Assembly: GCA_001465025.1 (NCBI GenBank)
Contig: LNDO01000057.1
Coordinates: 62,001 to 126,000, forward strand
Direction of reading: 5' to 3'
Length of the DNA: 64,000 nt
Origin: Pseudomonas sp. Ga0074129
Lineage (GTDB): Bacteria; Pseudomonadota; Gammaproteobacteria; Pseudomonadales; Pseudomonadaceae
Made by a program: the position numbers and the translations under genes. The notes under the pieces were generated by a model. It made no database searches. It was given only the letters and a program-made list of their open reading frames with translations, and was not told the DNA's origin. This document shows, piece after piece, positions 7,623 to 16,086 of this stretch (the stretch's first letter is position 1; each line of letters begins with the position of its first letter).

Positions 7623-7769
7623 TTAGCCCTGCTGGTGCTGGGCTGCCCGTTCGCGGCTATTCGGATTGGTGCCGTCTGCCTGGGTGGGGAGCGGGAGGGT
7701 GAGAAGGGCGATGGCGAGCAGATTGCTCATGCGCCCGGCCCGGCGAATATGGCTGCGCGTGGATGGCAT
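7623..7769 (-). CDS. Candidate small exported protein, 48 residues
   Basis: Minus-strand frame starting ATG at 7769, with AGGGGA six bases upstream. It has a basic N-region (residues 1-13), a hydrophobic core LLAIALLTLPL (17-27) and a likely signal peptidase I site TQADG around residue 31. The mature part would be only about 17 polar residues (NPNSRERAAQHQQG at the end). No family recognised. The signal-peptide pattern plus a strong ribosome site supports it; the very short mature part argues that it could be a remnant. It stands alone between the nitrate and thioesterase genes. Confidence 0.45.
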   Translation of the reverse strand: MPSTRSHIRRAGRMSNLLAIALLTLPLPTQADGTNPNSRERAAQHQQG

Positions 7770-7900
7770 AGCGATTCCCCTGCTGCTTGTTGTTATGAAC
7801 TAGGCGTAGCAGAGCATTGCAGCCTTGTCACGGCGCTGGGGAAATCTTTATTCGGGCTTGATCGTGCGGCCAACCGCCAGGGTAAAGCCGCCATTGGCGG

Positions 7901-8353
7901 TTATCTCGGCTCAGTCAGCCAATTGACCTTGGCAAACTTGGCGCTGAATTCGGTAGACATTGGTACCACTTTGCCAAGCCGGTAGTTGAAGAAGACAAAC
8001 CCGGATTTGGCCATTGCCACCAGGGCGCCGTCGGCCGGGCGGGTGATGCGGAAGGTGATATCACCGCCGTACTTGTTAAAGTCCATGACCCCGACCTCGA
8101 ACAGCAACTGGTCGCGGGCATGGGCTTCGGCGCGGTAGGTGGTGGCCAGGTCCGTGACGATAATGCCTACACCCTCGGCGCTGGTTTCCTCGATGCCGAA
8201 CTCGAACAGAAAACGCGCCCGGGCCTCGGAGATCATCGAAATCATCGAGTCGTTGCCCAGGTGGTTGGCACCGTTGATATCGGTCACGCGCACAGTCAGG
8301 TGGGTGCTGTAGCAATATTGATCTTCGGGAAATTCGAGCGTCAGGCGGGCCAT
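7901..8353 (-). CDS. Acyl-CoA thioesterase, hotdog fold (YbgC/FadM-like)
   Basis: 150 residues, single hotdog domain of the 4-hydroxybenzoyl-CoA thioesterase family. Visible features are HLTVRVTDINGANHLGND near residues 18-35, where the 4HBT active-site Asp/His region lies, then MISEARARFLFEFG and a C-terminal beta strand (MAKSGFVFFNY). Predicted to hydrolyse acyl-CoA in the cytoplasm; the acyl substrate is unknown. Monocistronic, with nothing recognisable between it and the next gene at 8581. Confidence 0.85.
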   Translation of the reverse strand: MARLTLEFPEDQYCYSTHLTVRVTDINGANHLGNDSMISMISEARARFLFEFGIEETSAEGVGIIVTDLATTYRAEAHARDQLLFEVGVMDFNKYGGDITFRITRPADGALVAMAKSGFVFFNYRLGKVVPMSTEFSAKFAKVNWLTEPR

Positions 8354-8580
8354 GGTCGGTTCTCTATGGGGGCAGCGGGCATTCTACCGTCGGCATCGAC
8401 CAACGAAAGCGTTTGGCGGTAAGGAACGTTCGTATTCAATCGCTATTGGCTAATCAACATCTGACAAAAAAGCTATCGCGGGCCCTGCTTATGCTGATGA
8501 GCCCGTGTGGGCTTCTCAACGCTGAAGCCTCTAAACAGTCAACGCTTCACAACCCTGCGGCACCCATCCCTGAGCCACCA

Positions 8581-9390
8581 TTAGGGCTCCACTTTCCTTT
8601 TCACCATATGCCGCAAATACTCGAGCAAGTCCCCCAATTCCTTGTCACTCAACACCTCAGCCGCAAATCCGGGCATTTTGCCCTGCGGCCAGCGCCGCAA
8701 GCTCTGCGGGTCGCGGATGTAGCGGGTGAGGAAGTCGCCGCTGAAGTATTCCGTTGGGTTGTAGGGGATGTTCAGGTCCGGGCCGAATTGCGAGTCGCCT
8801 GCGCCATTCAAACGGTGGCAGGCCATGCAGTTCTTTTGGTAGTGGGCAAAACCCGCCTGCACGGCTGGGCTCGAATCGGCGGCGGGTAGCAGTTGCGGGA
8901 AACGCTGCGCCACGGGCGCCAGGGTGCGGATGGTGATGAGCTGGAAGGGCCATTGTTCCGGGCCGATCTGGCTGGCGGCCGGGTTTTGCCAAACCAGATA
9001 AAACGGCCCCGCGCTGGGTTTGCCCGCGCCCAGGGGCGGCCAGGGTTGCGCAGGGTCTTCAATGGCCAGCCAGGCTTGGCTGCCGGTTTGGCTTAACACG
9101 GGCGCGGCGGACAGTTCGGCAGCAAAACCATCACTGGCCACCAGTTGCAGGTGATCACCCGGCGAGACCCCCGACAACAACGCGGCCAACGGCACGGCGT
9201 GATAGCGCATGTGGCGCTTGTAGCTGACATCGTTGGGTATTTCGATCTGCTGCACCTTCGGATGAGCCAGCAATTGCGCGCTGCTCAGTGTTTGGCGTTG
9301 ACTGCCGAGGTTTAGCTGCAACTCGGCCGCCTGGATCACGCTCAGCGGCAGCAGGGCCAACAGGCTGATGAAAGCGAGGTGGCGGATCAA
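8581..9390 (-). CDS. Periplasmic cytochrome c with an N-terminal molybdopterin-oxidoreductase-like domain
   Basis: 269 residues. Signal peptide 1-21 (LLALLPLSVIQAAE). Residues about 22-150 resemble the sulfite-oxidase-type molybdopterin-binding fold (MRYHAVPLAALLSG, VASDGFAAELS) but contain no cysteine that could ligate molybdenum. The C-terminal 85 residues are a cytochrome c domain with one haem site CMACH near residue 188 and candidate axial Met in GKMPGF. Its start overlaps the stop of the upstream rhodanese gene by four bases (ATGA), so both are coupled. Role is unknown; a periplasmic electron carrier working with sulfur chemistry is possible but inferred from the neighbour. Confidence 0.82.
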   Translation of the reverse strand: MIRHLAFISLLALLPLSVIQAAELQLNLGSQRQTLSSAQLLAHPKVQQIEIPNDVSYKRHMRYHAVPLAALLSGVSPGDHLQLVASDGFAAELSAAPVLSQTGSQAWLAIEDPAQPWPPLGAGKPSAGPFYLVWQNPAASQIGPEQWPFQLITIRTLAPVAQRFPQLLPAADSSPAVQAGFAHYQKNCMACHRLNGAGDSQFGPDLNIPYNPTEYFSGDFLTRYIRDPQSLRRWPQGKMPGFAAEVLSDKELGDLLEYLRHMVKRKVEP

Positions 9391-9746
9391 TCCTGCGACT
9401 CCAGAGCCACTTTCAGCTCTTCATAACCGCCGCCATTAATCAGGTTGCTGTAGCCCAGGGCACGCAGGCTGTCTTCGGCGATACCTGAACGACGGCCGCT
9501 GCGGCAGTAGAGAACGATGGGCGTGTCTTTATCCGGGGCCAGTGCGCTGATGCGGTTGGCAATCTCCTCGTGGTCGATTTGCTCGGCACCGGTCAATGCG
9601 CCCTCAGCGAATTCAGCCGCCGTGCGCACATCAATCAATACGCTGTTCGGGTTTTGCAGGGCGCTGATGGCGGCATGCAGGTGGGCGTCGTTGGCCATGA
9701 CGGGCAAACAAACGAGCAGGCCGAGTGAGGCGAGAAGTGTGCGCAT
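9387..9746 (-). CDS. Periplasmic rhodanese-like sulfurtransferase
   Basis: 119 residues with signal peptide (LLASLGLLVCLPVMAND, cleavage near 18). A single rhodanese domain follows: LIDVRTAAEFAEG near 37-49 and active loop CRSGRRS near 81-87 with the catalytic Cys. Family role: transfer of sulfane sulfur, here in the periplasm. It is first in a two-gene unit with the cytochrome c gene. SD TAGGAG lies just upstream of the ATG at 9746 and touches a perfect 9-bp inverted repeat. Confidence 0.88.
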   Translation of the reverse strand: MRTLLASLGLLVCLPVMANDAHLHAAISALQNPNSVLIDVRTAAEFAEGALTGAEQIDHEEIANRISALAPDKDTPIVLYCRSGRRSGIAEDSLRALGYSNLINGGGYEELKVALESQD

Positions 9747-9755
9747 GGTGAGCTC

Positions 9756-9779
9756 CTAGGGTGAATAAAATCACCCTAG
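9756..9779. promoter_or_regulatory. Perfect 9-bp inverted repeat at the rhodanese ribosome site
   Basis: CTAGGGTGA (9756-9764) and TCACCCTAG (9771-9779) flank a six-base A/T loop. The arm nearest the gene overlaps the AGGAG of the rhodanese start by two bases. It may be an operator or an mRNA hairpin that occludes the ribosome site. Confidence 0.6.
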
Positions 9780-9909
9780 CACAGCTCGCCCCAGCAGCGA
9801 TGTCGGCACACACCTGTCGCCGCCAGCGCACACCACGGTGGCTGGCAGAGCAGGGCGGTTGTGGTGGCGCTGTGCATGTACAGGGCACACAAGTGCGCAG
9901 CGTTCAGGC

Positions 9910-10005
9910 TTAGGTGATCAAGCGGGTCAGGTTGGGAAGGATCAGCAGTAGGGTGGTGGCAAAAACGATCATGCCGGCTTGGCGCAGCTTGATGGGGTTG
10001 AGCAT
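9910..10005 (-). CDS. Candidate 31-residue single-span membrane protein
   Basis: Minus-strand frame from ATG 10005 to TAA 9910, with AGAAGG about ten bases upstream. The peptide begins MLNPIKLRQAG, then one hydrophobic helix MIVFATTLLLILPNL (12-26), ending TRLIT. The short cationic N-terminus followed by one helix fits a bitopic inner-membrane small protein. No family recognised. It precedes the rhodanese gene by about 160 bases on the same strand and may share its promoter. Confidence 0.5.
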   Translation of the reverse strand: MLNPIKLRQAGMIVFATTLLLILPNLTRLIT

Positions 10006-10461
10006 GGCGGTTGGCCTTCTTGTTTTTTACGGCGGGTCGTCACGGCCTTGCTGCACTACGCGGTGGTGACGCCACGTCTCTGAGTGGTCAAACATGCTGT
10101 CCCGGCAAAACCCGGCGACAACGCCTACAACCAGCGGCCTGCGGTGATGCTGCAGGTGGCGTTTTTCAACTGTAGGGGCATGCTTGGCATTGCAATAGAT
10201 GACTTGATTACAACGACTAGCGGGCTTGCTACCCGCAGTTATGACGCAACCCCAATCGACCTTAAGCAGCCCTTGAGCTAGAGGCGCTGTTGCCTGTTTG
10301 CCCCGTGCGTAACCGTTTGTCTGAGCTGAGCGGTCAATGGCCCTGAGCGCTTCGGTCATTGAGCCTGCCGGTGTGCGGCGTATGGTGACAGCACTCAACA
10401 AAAACAGGCGCGGGCCTCACCTGCGCCATCAGCCACCCTCCATTGGAGGTCTGAGGACGCC
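10006..10461. other. Long intergenic region upstream of the thiolase
   Basis: About 455 bases with no convincing gene. It must hold the promoter of the small ORF (minus strand) and of the thiolase (plus strand). The only structure I can point to is the 31-base element at 10333-10363, which is shared with the acyl-CoA dehydrogenase promoter region. Confidence 0.6.
10333..10363 (+). promoter_or_regulatory. Shared operator-like element, thiolase copy
   Basis: The segment begins GTCAAT, contains CTGAGCGCTTCGGTCATTGAG and ends about 98 bases before the thiolase ATG. The outer hexamers TCAATG and CATTGA form an inverted repeat 17 bases apart. A close relative lies at 21291-21322. Regulator unknown. 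Confidence 0.55.
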
Positions 10462-11667
10462 ATGACCGAAGCATATATTTTCGATGCCGTGCGCACGCCC
10501 CGCGGCAAGGGCAAGAAGGACGGCGCGCTCTACAGCGTCAAGCCGGTCGACCTGATCGCCGGCCTGCTCAAGGCCCTGCAAGCGCGCAATAACCTCGACA
10601 CCAGCCAGGTTGATGACATCGTGCTCGGCTGCGTGACGCCAGTGGGTGATCAGGGCGCGGACATCGCCAAAACGGCCGCCATGGTCGCCGATTGGGATGT
10701 CAGCGTGTCGGGCGTGCAACTCAATCGTTTCTGCGCTTCGGGTCTGGAAGCGGTGAACATGGGCGCGATGAAGGTGCGTTCCGGCTTCGAGGACCTGGTG
10801 GTGGTAGGCGGCGTCGAATCAATGTCGCGCATTCCCATGGGCTCCGACGGCGGTGCCTGGGTGATGGATCCGGCCACCAACATGCACACCCACTTCACCC
10901 CGCAGGGTATCGGCGCCGATCTGATCGCCACCCTGGAAGGTTTCAGCCGCACGGATGTCGACAGCTTCGCCCTGCGCTCGCAGCAAAAGGCCGCCCGCGC
11001 CAGCAAAGACGGCTCATTCAGCAAATCGCTGATTCCGGTGGCCGACCAGAACGGCATCGTCCTGCTTGATCACGATGAATTTATCCGTGGCGAATCCACC
11101 CTCGAAGGCCTGGGCAAGCTCAAACCGAGCTTCGAGATGATGGGGCAGATGGGCTTCGACAGCACCGCGCTGCGCGTCTACAGCCATGTTGAACAAATCA
11201 ACCATGTGCACACCCCGGGCAACAGCTCGGGCATTGTCGATGGTTCGGCCCTGATGCTGATCGGCTCCGAAGCCAAAGGAAAGGAACTGGGCTTGAAGCC
11301 GCGAGCGCGCATCGTCGCCACGGCGGTAACCAGCACCGACCCGACCATCATGCTCACCGGCCCGGCACCGGCCACGCGTAAGGCCCTGGCCAAGGCGGGG
11401 CTGAACGTCAATGACATCGACCTGTTCGAGGTCAACGAGGCGTTCGCTTCGGTGGTGATGAAATTTATGAAGGACATGGGCGTCAGCGAGGACAAGGTCA
11501 ACGTCAACGGCGGCTCCATCGCCATGGGCCACCCGCTGGGTGCAACCGGCTGCGCCATCCTTGGCACCCTGATTGATGAGCTGGAGAAGCGCCAATTGCG
11601 CTATGGCCTGGCCACACTCTGCGTGGGTGGTGGTATGGGTATTGCCACGATTATCGAAAGAATCTGA
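10462..11667 (+). CDS. Acetyl-CoA C-acyltransferase (thiolase)
   Basis: 401 residues, full thiolase length. The nucleophilic Cys is in [12 protein letters not shown] near residue 89. The C-terminal half has [14 protein letters not shown] (catalytic His, near 354) and CVGGGMGIA (second Cys, near 389). Cleaves 3-ketoacyl-CoA to acetyl-CoA and a shortened acyl-CoA. GAGGA precedes the ATG. The FadB-like gene follows after 128 bp with only a REP hairpin between, so the pair probably forms one beta-oxidation operon. This is a stand-alone pair, distinct from the canonical fadBA order, in which fadB comes first. Confidence 0.93.
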   Translation: MTEAYIFDAVRTPRGKGKKDGALYSVKPVDLIAGLLKALQARNNLDTSQVDDIVLGCVTPVGDQGADIAKTAAMVADWDVSVSGVQLNRFCASGLEAVNMGAMKVRSGFEDLVVVGGVESMSRIPMGSDGGAWVMDPATNMHTHFTPQGIGADLIATLEGFSRTDVDSFALRSQQKAARASKDGSFSKSLIPVADQNGIVLLDHDEFIRGESTLEGLGKLKPSFEMMGQMGFDSTALRVYSHVEQINHVHTPGNSSGIVDGSALMLIGSEAKGKELGLKPRARIVATAVTSTDPTIMLTGPAPATRKALAKAGLNVNDIDLFEVNEAFASVVMKFMKDMGVSEDKVNVNGGSIAMGHPLGATGCAILGTLIDELEKRQLRYGLATLCVGGGMGIATIIERI

Positions 11668-11672
11668 TCAGG

Positions 11673-11740
11673 CGTAGGAGCGGGCCATGCCCGCGAAGCC
11701 GACGTTGCGTTGATGATCGCGGGCATGGCCCGCTCCTACG
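11673..11740. repeat. REP inverted repeat between thiolase and FadB-like genes
   Basis: CGTAGGAGCGGGCCATGCCC (11673) and its exact reverse complement ending at 11740 form 24-base arms around a 20-base centre. This is the GTAGGAGC REP family of Pseudomonas. In an operon mRNA it would be a very stable hairpin. Confidence 0.85.
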
Positions 11741-11795
11741 GTTTCTGCGTTGCCCACCCGTTGAGTGCAACTGCCAGTAAGAAAGGAATTAAATA

Positions 11796-13955
11796 ATGAC
11801 TGACGCCATCCGTTACGAAAAAGGCCAGGACAATATCGTCGTTCTGACCATGGACATGCCCGGCCAGAGTGCCAACACCATGAACGCGGTGTACCGCGAA
11901 GCCATGGGCAAGATCGTCGAGCGCCTGGAAGCCGAAAAGGATTCCATCGCCGGGGTTATCCTCACCTCCGCGAAGAAGACCTTCTTCGCTGGCGGTGACC
12001 TCAATGAACTGATCAAGGTCACCAAGGCCGATGCGCCGGCCTTTTACCAGATGATCCTCAATATCAAAGGCCAGCTGCGCCGCCTGGAATGCCTCGGCAA
12101 ACCGGTGGTGGCCGCCATCAACGGTGCAGCCCTGGGCGGCGGCTGGGAAATTGCCTTGGCCTGCCACCACCGTATCGCCCTGAACAACTCCAGCATCCAG
12201 CTCGGTTTGCCGGAAGTGACCCTCGGCCTACTGCCGGGCGGCGGCGGTGTGGTACGCATGGTGCGCATCCTTGGTCTGGAAAAAGCCCTGCCGTACCTGG
12301 CCGAGGGCAAGAAGGTACGCCCTGATGCAGCGCTCAAGGCTGGTCTTATTCATGAACTGGCCGCTGACAGCGATGAGCTGCTGGCCAAGGCACGCGCCTT
12401 TATCGCCGCCAACCCGACGGCTGTGCAGCCGTGGGACGTGAAAGGCTACAAAATTCCCGGTGGTACGCCGTCCAGCCCGAATGTGGCGCAAATGCTGGCC
12501 ATAGCACCGAGTGTGTTGCGCGACAAAACCAAGGGCTGCTTCCCAGCGCCGGAGAAGATCATGTGCGCTGCCGTCGAGGGTGCCCAGGTCGACTTCGATA
12601 CCGCGCAGATCATCGAAGCACGTTACTTCACCGAGCTGACCACCGGGCAAGTGGCGAAGAACATGATTGGCACCTTCTGGTTCCAACTCAATGAAATCAA
12701 CGCCGGTGGCTCGCGTCCGCAAGGCTTCGCGCCCTACGTGACCAAGAAGGTCGGCGTACTCGGTGCCGGCATGATGGGCGCAGGCATTGCTTATGTGTCG
12801 GCGGTGGCGGGCATCGATGTGGTGCTCAAGGACATCTCCATCGAGGCCGCTGAGAAGGGCAAGGATTACTCGGCCAAGTTGCTGGACAAGAAGGTCAGCC
12901 GTGGCCAGATGAGCGCCGAGAAACGCGATGGCATCCTGGCGCGGATCAAACCGACGGTCAGCGATACTGATTTCGAAGGCTGCGACCTGATTATCGAAGC
13001 CGTGTTCGAGGACCGTGACCTCAAAGCCAAGGTAACTGCTGCCGCTGAATCCGCTGCGCTGGCAGATGCAGTGATCGCCTCCAACACCTCGACCTTGCCG
13101 ATCACCGGCCTGGCCACTGCCGTGCAGAAGCAGGACAAGTTTATCGGCCTGCACTTCTTCAGCCCGGTGGACAAGATGCCGTTGGTGGAAATCATCAAAG
13201 GCGAGCACACCAGCGACGAGACCATGGCGCGTGGTTTCGACTACGTCATGCAGATCAAGAAGACCCCGATTGTTGTCAACGACAGCCGTGGCTTCTTCAC
13301 CTCGCGGGTGTTCGGCACCTTCACCAACGAAGGTCTGGCCATGCTCGGTGAAGGCGTGAGCGCGGCGATGATCGAGAACGAAGCGCGCAAGGCCGGCATG
13401 CCCGTCGGCCCTTTGGCGATCAGCGATGAAGTGTCGATGAGCCTGATGAACCATATCCGCCAGCAGACCATCAAGGACCTCGCTGCCGAAGGCAAACAGA
13501 TCCCCGAGCACCCGGCGTTCGCCGTGATCGACATGATGCTCAACGAATACAAACGGCCGGGCAAAGCGGCTGGGGCTGGTTTCTATGATTACCCTGCGGC
13601 CGGCGCTCCGGCTGGCGGCAAGAAGCACCTGTGGCCGGAGCTGAAAGCGCGCTTTGAAAAAGCCGAGGCGCAGATTTCACAAGAAGACGTGCGCGATCGC
13701 ATCCTGTTTATCCAGTCCATCGAAACCGTGCGTTGTGTGGAAGAGGGTGTGCTCAAGTCCGTGGCCGATGCCAACATCGGTTCGATCTTCGGTATTGGCT
13801 TTGCCGCCTGGACCGGCGGTGCGTTGCAGTTCATCAACCAGTATGGCGTGCAGGACTTTGTCGCCCGCGCCAAGTACCTGGCCGAGCAGTACGGCGAACG
13901 CTTCCTGCCGCCTGCTTTGCTGTTGGAGAAGGCTGCGAAGGGCGAAACCTTTTAA
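11796..13955 (+). CDS. FadB-like enoyl-CoA hydratase / 3-hydroxyacyl-CoA dehydrogenase
   Basis: 719 residues. Residues 1-190 form a crotonase domain with FAGGDLNEL near 67 and GGGWEIALACHHR near 112-124; the PEVTLGLLPGGGG segment supplies the second Glu. Residues from about 315 form the NAD-binding domain (GVLGAGMMGAGIAYVSA) with the dehydrogenase His/Glu region GLHFFSPVDKMPLVEII near 448. The C-terminal dimerisation repeat extends to 719. It catalyses the second and third steps of beta-oxidation and pairs with the preceding thiolase. AAAGGA precedes the ATG. Ends at a clear terminator. Confidence 0.93.
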   Translation: MTDAIRYEKGQDNIVVLTMDMPGQSANTMNAVYREAMGKIVERLEAEKDSIAGVILTSAKKTFFAGGDLNELIKVTKADAPAFYQMILNIKGQLRRLECLGKPVVAAINGAALGGGWEIALACHHRIALNNSSIQLGLPEVTLGLLPGGGGVVRMVRILGLEKALPYLAEGKKVRPDAALKAGLIHELAADSDELLAKARAFIAANPTAVQPWDVKGYKIPGGTPSSPNVAQMLAIAPSVLRDKTKGCFPAPEKIMCAAVEGAQVDFDTAQIIEARYFTELTTGQVAKNMIGTFWFQLNEINAGGSRPQGFAPYVTKKVGVLGAGMMGAGIAYVSAVAGIDVVLKDISIEAAEKGKDYSAKLLDKKVSRGQMSAEKRDGILARIKPTVSDTDFEGCDLIIEAVFEDRDLKAKVTAAAESAALADAVIASNTSTLPITGLATAVQKQDKFIGLHFFSPVDKMPLVEIIKGEHTSDETMARGFDYVMQIKKTPIVVNDSRGFFTSRVFGTFTNEGLAMLGEGVSAAMIENEARKAGMPVGPLAISDEVSMSLMNHIRQQTIKDLAAEGKQIPEHPAFAVIDMMLNEYKRPGKAAGAGFYDYPAAGAPAGGKKHLWPELKARFEKAEAQISQEDVRDRILFIQSIETVRCVEEGVLKSVADANIGSIFGIGFAAWTGGALQFINQYGVQDFVARAKYLAEQYGERFLPPALLLEKAAKGETF

Positions 13956-13972
13956 GGGTGTCTCCAGCTGTT

Positions 13973-14001
13973 AAAAAGCCAGCCTTCGGGCTGGTTTTTT
14001 T
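13973..14001 (+). terminator. Intrinsic terminator after the thiolase/FadB-like operon
   Basis: Stem AGCCAGC-CTTCG-GGCTGG with a TTTTTTT tail, 18 bases after the stop codon. Confidence 0.9.
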
Positions 14002-14212
14002 ATGACGATGAGGCGCTGCGGTAATGCTTTTATCAAGAGGATCTGCCTACTTTAAAGCCCATAAAAGGCGTATTAATGCTGTGGCTTATCCGCGTGCCAG
14101 TTGAATTTACCTTTTTTACCCTGCAGCCCTTGCGCCTATTGCCTTGTAGCCCTTCGGCAGGCAGGCTTGCGCGCTGAAAATCCACCCCTTTGCGCCTTAG
14201 GTAACCGCCCAT

Positions 14213-14941
14213 ATGCCGCTGCAAATTTGCATCTTGGAAACCGATATCATCCGCCCGGAACTGGTCGATCAGTACGACAGTTACGGTCGCATGTTTCAGC
14301 AGCTCTTCGCGCAGCAGCCGATTGCGGCTGAGTTCAAGGTGTACAACGTGGTGGATGGCCATTATCCGCCCGACAGTGAGCAGTACGATGCCTACCTGGT
14401 GACCGGCAGCAAGGCCGACTCATTCGGGCCAGATGCCTGGATTCAAACCCTGAAAACCTTCCTGCTGGAACGCTACAGCCGTGGCGACAAGCTGCTGGGT
14501 GTGTGCTTTGGCCACCAATTGCTGGCCTTGCTGCTCGGCGGTAAAGCGGAGCGTGCCGAACAGGGCTGGGGCGTCGGCACTCATCAGTACCGTTTGGCGC
14601 ATAAAGCCGAATGGATGAGCCCGGATTTGGAAGATCTGACCCTGCTGATCAGTCATCAAGATCAAGTCACGCAGCTGCCGGAAAACGCCACGCTGCTGGC
14701 CAGCAGTGATTTCTGTCCGATTGCCTCTTATTGCATTGGCGATCAGGTGCTGTGCTTCCAAGGCCACCCCGAGTTTGTTCACAGCTACTCGCGCGCCTTG
14801 CTTGACCTGCGCCAACAGCACATTGGTGAACCCACCTACACCCGAGGCGTTAACAGCCTTGATCGTGATCACCAGGGACATACCGTCGCCGAGTGGATGA
14901 TGCGTTTTGTTGCACATGGCAGGGCTGGCTTGGCCGTGTAA
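14213..14941 (+). CDS. Class I glutamine amidotransferase-like protein (GMP synthase-like domain)
   Basis: 242 residues, stand-alone GATase1 domain. The nucleophile elbow GVCFGHQLLALLLGG is near residue 97-111 (Cys99) and the catalytic His lies in FQGHPEFVHSY near 182. It lacks a synthetase domain, so it may hydrolyse a gamma-glutamyl substrate or work with an unlinked partner. It resembles GuaA-like/PuuD-like solo amidotransferases. The ATG follows a weak ribosome site (AGG about 11 bases upstream). Convergent with corA. Confidence 0.85.
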   Translation: MPLQICILETDIIRPELVDQYDSYGRMFQQLFAQQPIAAEFKVYNVVDGHYPPDSEQYDAYLVTGSKADSFGPDAWIQTLKTFLLERYSRGDKLLGVCFGHQLLALLLGGKAERAEQGWGVGTHQYRLAHKAEWMSPDLEDLTLLISHQDQVTQLPENATLLASSDFCPIASYCIGDQVLCFQGHPEFVHSYSRALLDLRQQHIGEPTYTRGVNSLDRDHQGHTVAEWMMRFVAHGRAGLAV

Positions 14942-14978
14942 GCAGCCGTTTTGGGAAAAACTTATTTAGAACGAGTTT

Positions 14979-15950
14979 TTATAGCCAACCTGAGCGCTTG
15001 AAGCTGGCGAAAAGCCCCACGCAGCCAGTGATTATTACGCTCAGCACGCCGAAGTAGCCGAACTGCCAAGTGAGTTCAGGCATGTACTCGAAATTCATTC
15101 CATAAATACCGGCTACTGCTGTGGGAAAAGCTAGGATTGCCGCCCAAGCGGCGAACTTGCGCTGAGTGATGCTTTGTCGAGATGACTCAAGTAGCAGGCC
15201 GATTTCGATAGCATGGTCTGCCATCTCGCGTAGAGCGGTGAGATCTTCGAGCAGACGGTTGACGTGAATGGCTACGTCGCGGAAATAAGGGCGCATGTTT
15301 TTATCGATAAATGGGAAATCCAGGCGCTGCAACTCCTGGCAAATTTCTGCCAGCGGTCCGATATAGCGGCGTAACCGTAAAAGGTCGCGGCGCAGGCCTT
15401 GGATTCGTTCAACATCGGCTTGATTCAATGGATTTTTCAGCACGTGGTGCTCCACCTCTTCAAGTTCGCTGTGATAACTGTCCATCAGGGGGCGGTAGTT
15501 CTCTATAACAAAGCTAAGCAGGGCATAGAGCACAAAATCTTCGCCATGTTCGAGCAGCAGCGGGCGTGCCTCGCAGCGTTGGCGCACCCGGGAATAGGGC
15601 GCGGATTCGCCATAGCGGGCGCTGATGATGTAGCCGCTGCCTGCAAACAACTGGGTTTCGATAAAAGTCAGTTCGCCGTTTACTCGGATGGGCGAATAGA
15701 GGACCAGAAACAGCGCATCACCGAAAGTTTCAAGCTTGGGGCGAGTATGCCGTTGCAGTGCGTCTTCCAGCGCCAACTCATGTAGATCGTATTGCTGCTG
15801 CAGGCTTATCAATTCGACAGAGCAGGGGTCATGCAGGCCGATCCAGACGAAATGCCCTGGCTTCTTCGACCATGGCTTACCCTCATCCAAGCTGATGTCC
15901 GTGACCTTTTTTCCCTTGCTGTAAACTGCTGCGGCAACAACGCGACCCAT
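14979..15950 (-). CDS. CorA-family divalent cation transporter
   Basis: 323 residues. A long soluble N-terminal domain is followed by two transmembrane helices at the C-terminus, with the signature GIYGMNFEYMP (YGMN motif) between them near residue 285-295. The positively charged end FKRSGWL is on the cytoplasmic side. Imports Mg2+, or Co2+/Ni2+, in the inner membrane; closest in type to the CorA/ZntB superfamily. AAGGA lies six bases before the ATG at 15950. Monocistronic. Confidence 0.88.
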   Translation of the reverse strand: MGRVVAAAVYSKGKKVTDISLDEGKPWSKKPGHFVWIGLHDPCSVELISLQQQYDLHELALEDALQRHTRPKLETFGDALFLVLYSPIRVNGELTFIETQLFAGSGYIISARYGESAPYSRVRQRCEARPLLLEHGEDFVLYALLSFVIENYRPLMDSYHSELEEVEHHVLKNPLNQADVERIQGLRRDLLRLRRYIGPLAEICQELQRLDFPFIDKNMRPYFRDVAIHVNRLLEDLTALREMADHAIEIGLLLESSRQSITQRKFAAWAAILAFPTAVAGIYGMNFEYMPELTWQFGYFGVLSVIITGCVGLFASFKRSGWL

Positions 15951-16086
15951 AACGCTTCCTTCTTAATTGGTGACATCGGCGTGCAGTTTAGCGGCTCGCT
16001 CCGGTGCGGTGCGGTGCGGTGCGAGTGCGCGGCTCAGCTCGTATCTGGCATTTAAGAACTCTGCGCATGGATGTGTTGCGGTTGTA

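Noticed and set aside
7533-7985. A 150-codon plus-strand frame near the thioesterase gene
   Set aside because: No ribosome site or family, and it overlaps the 3' end of a well-supported minus-strand gene.
12228-13628. A 466-codon minus-strand frame inside the FadB-like gene
   Set aside because: Opposite a gene with complete catalytic motifs; translation is His/Arg-rich without domain character.
16002-16022. Four tandem copies of CGGTG
   Set aside because: A very short tandem repeat beyond corA; it is too small to suggest a CRISPR, origin or phase-variable gene, and no start codon or promoter depends on it that I can see.
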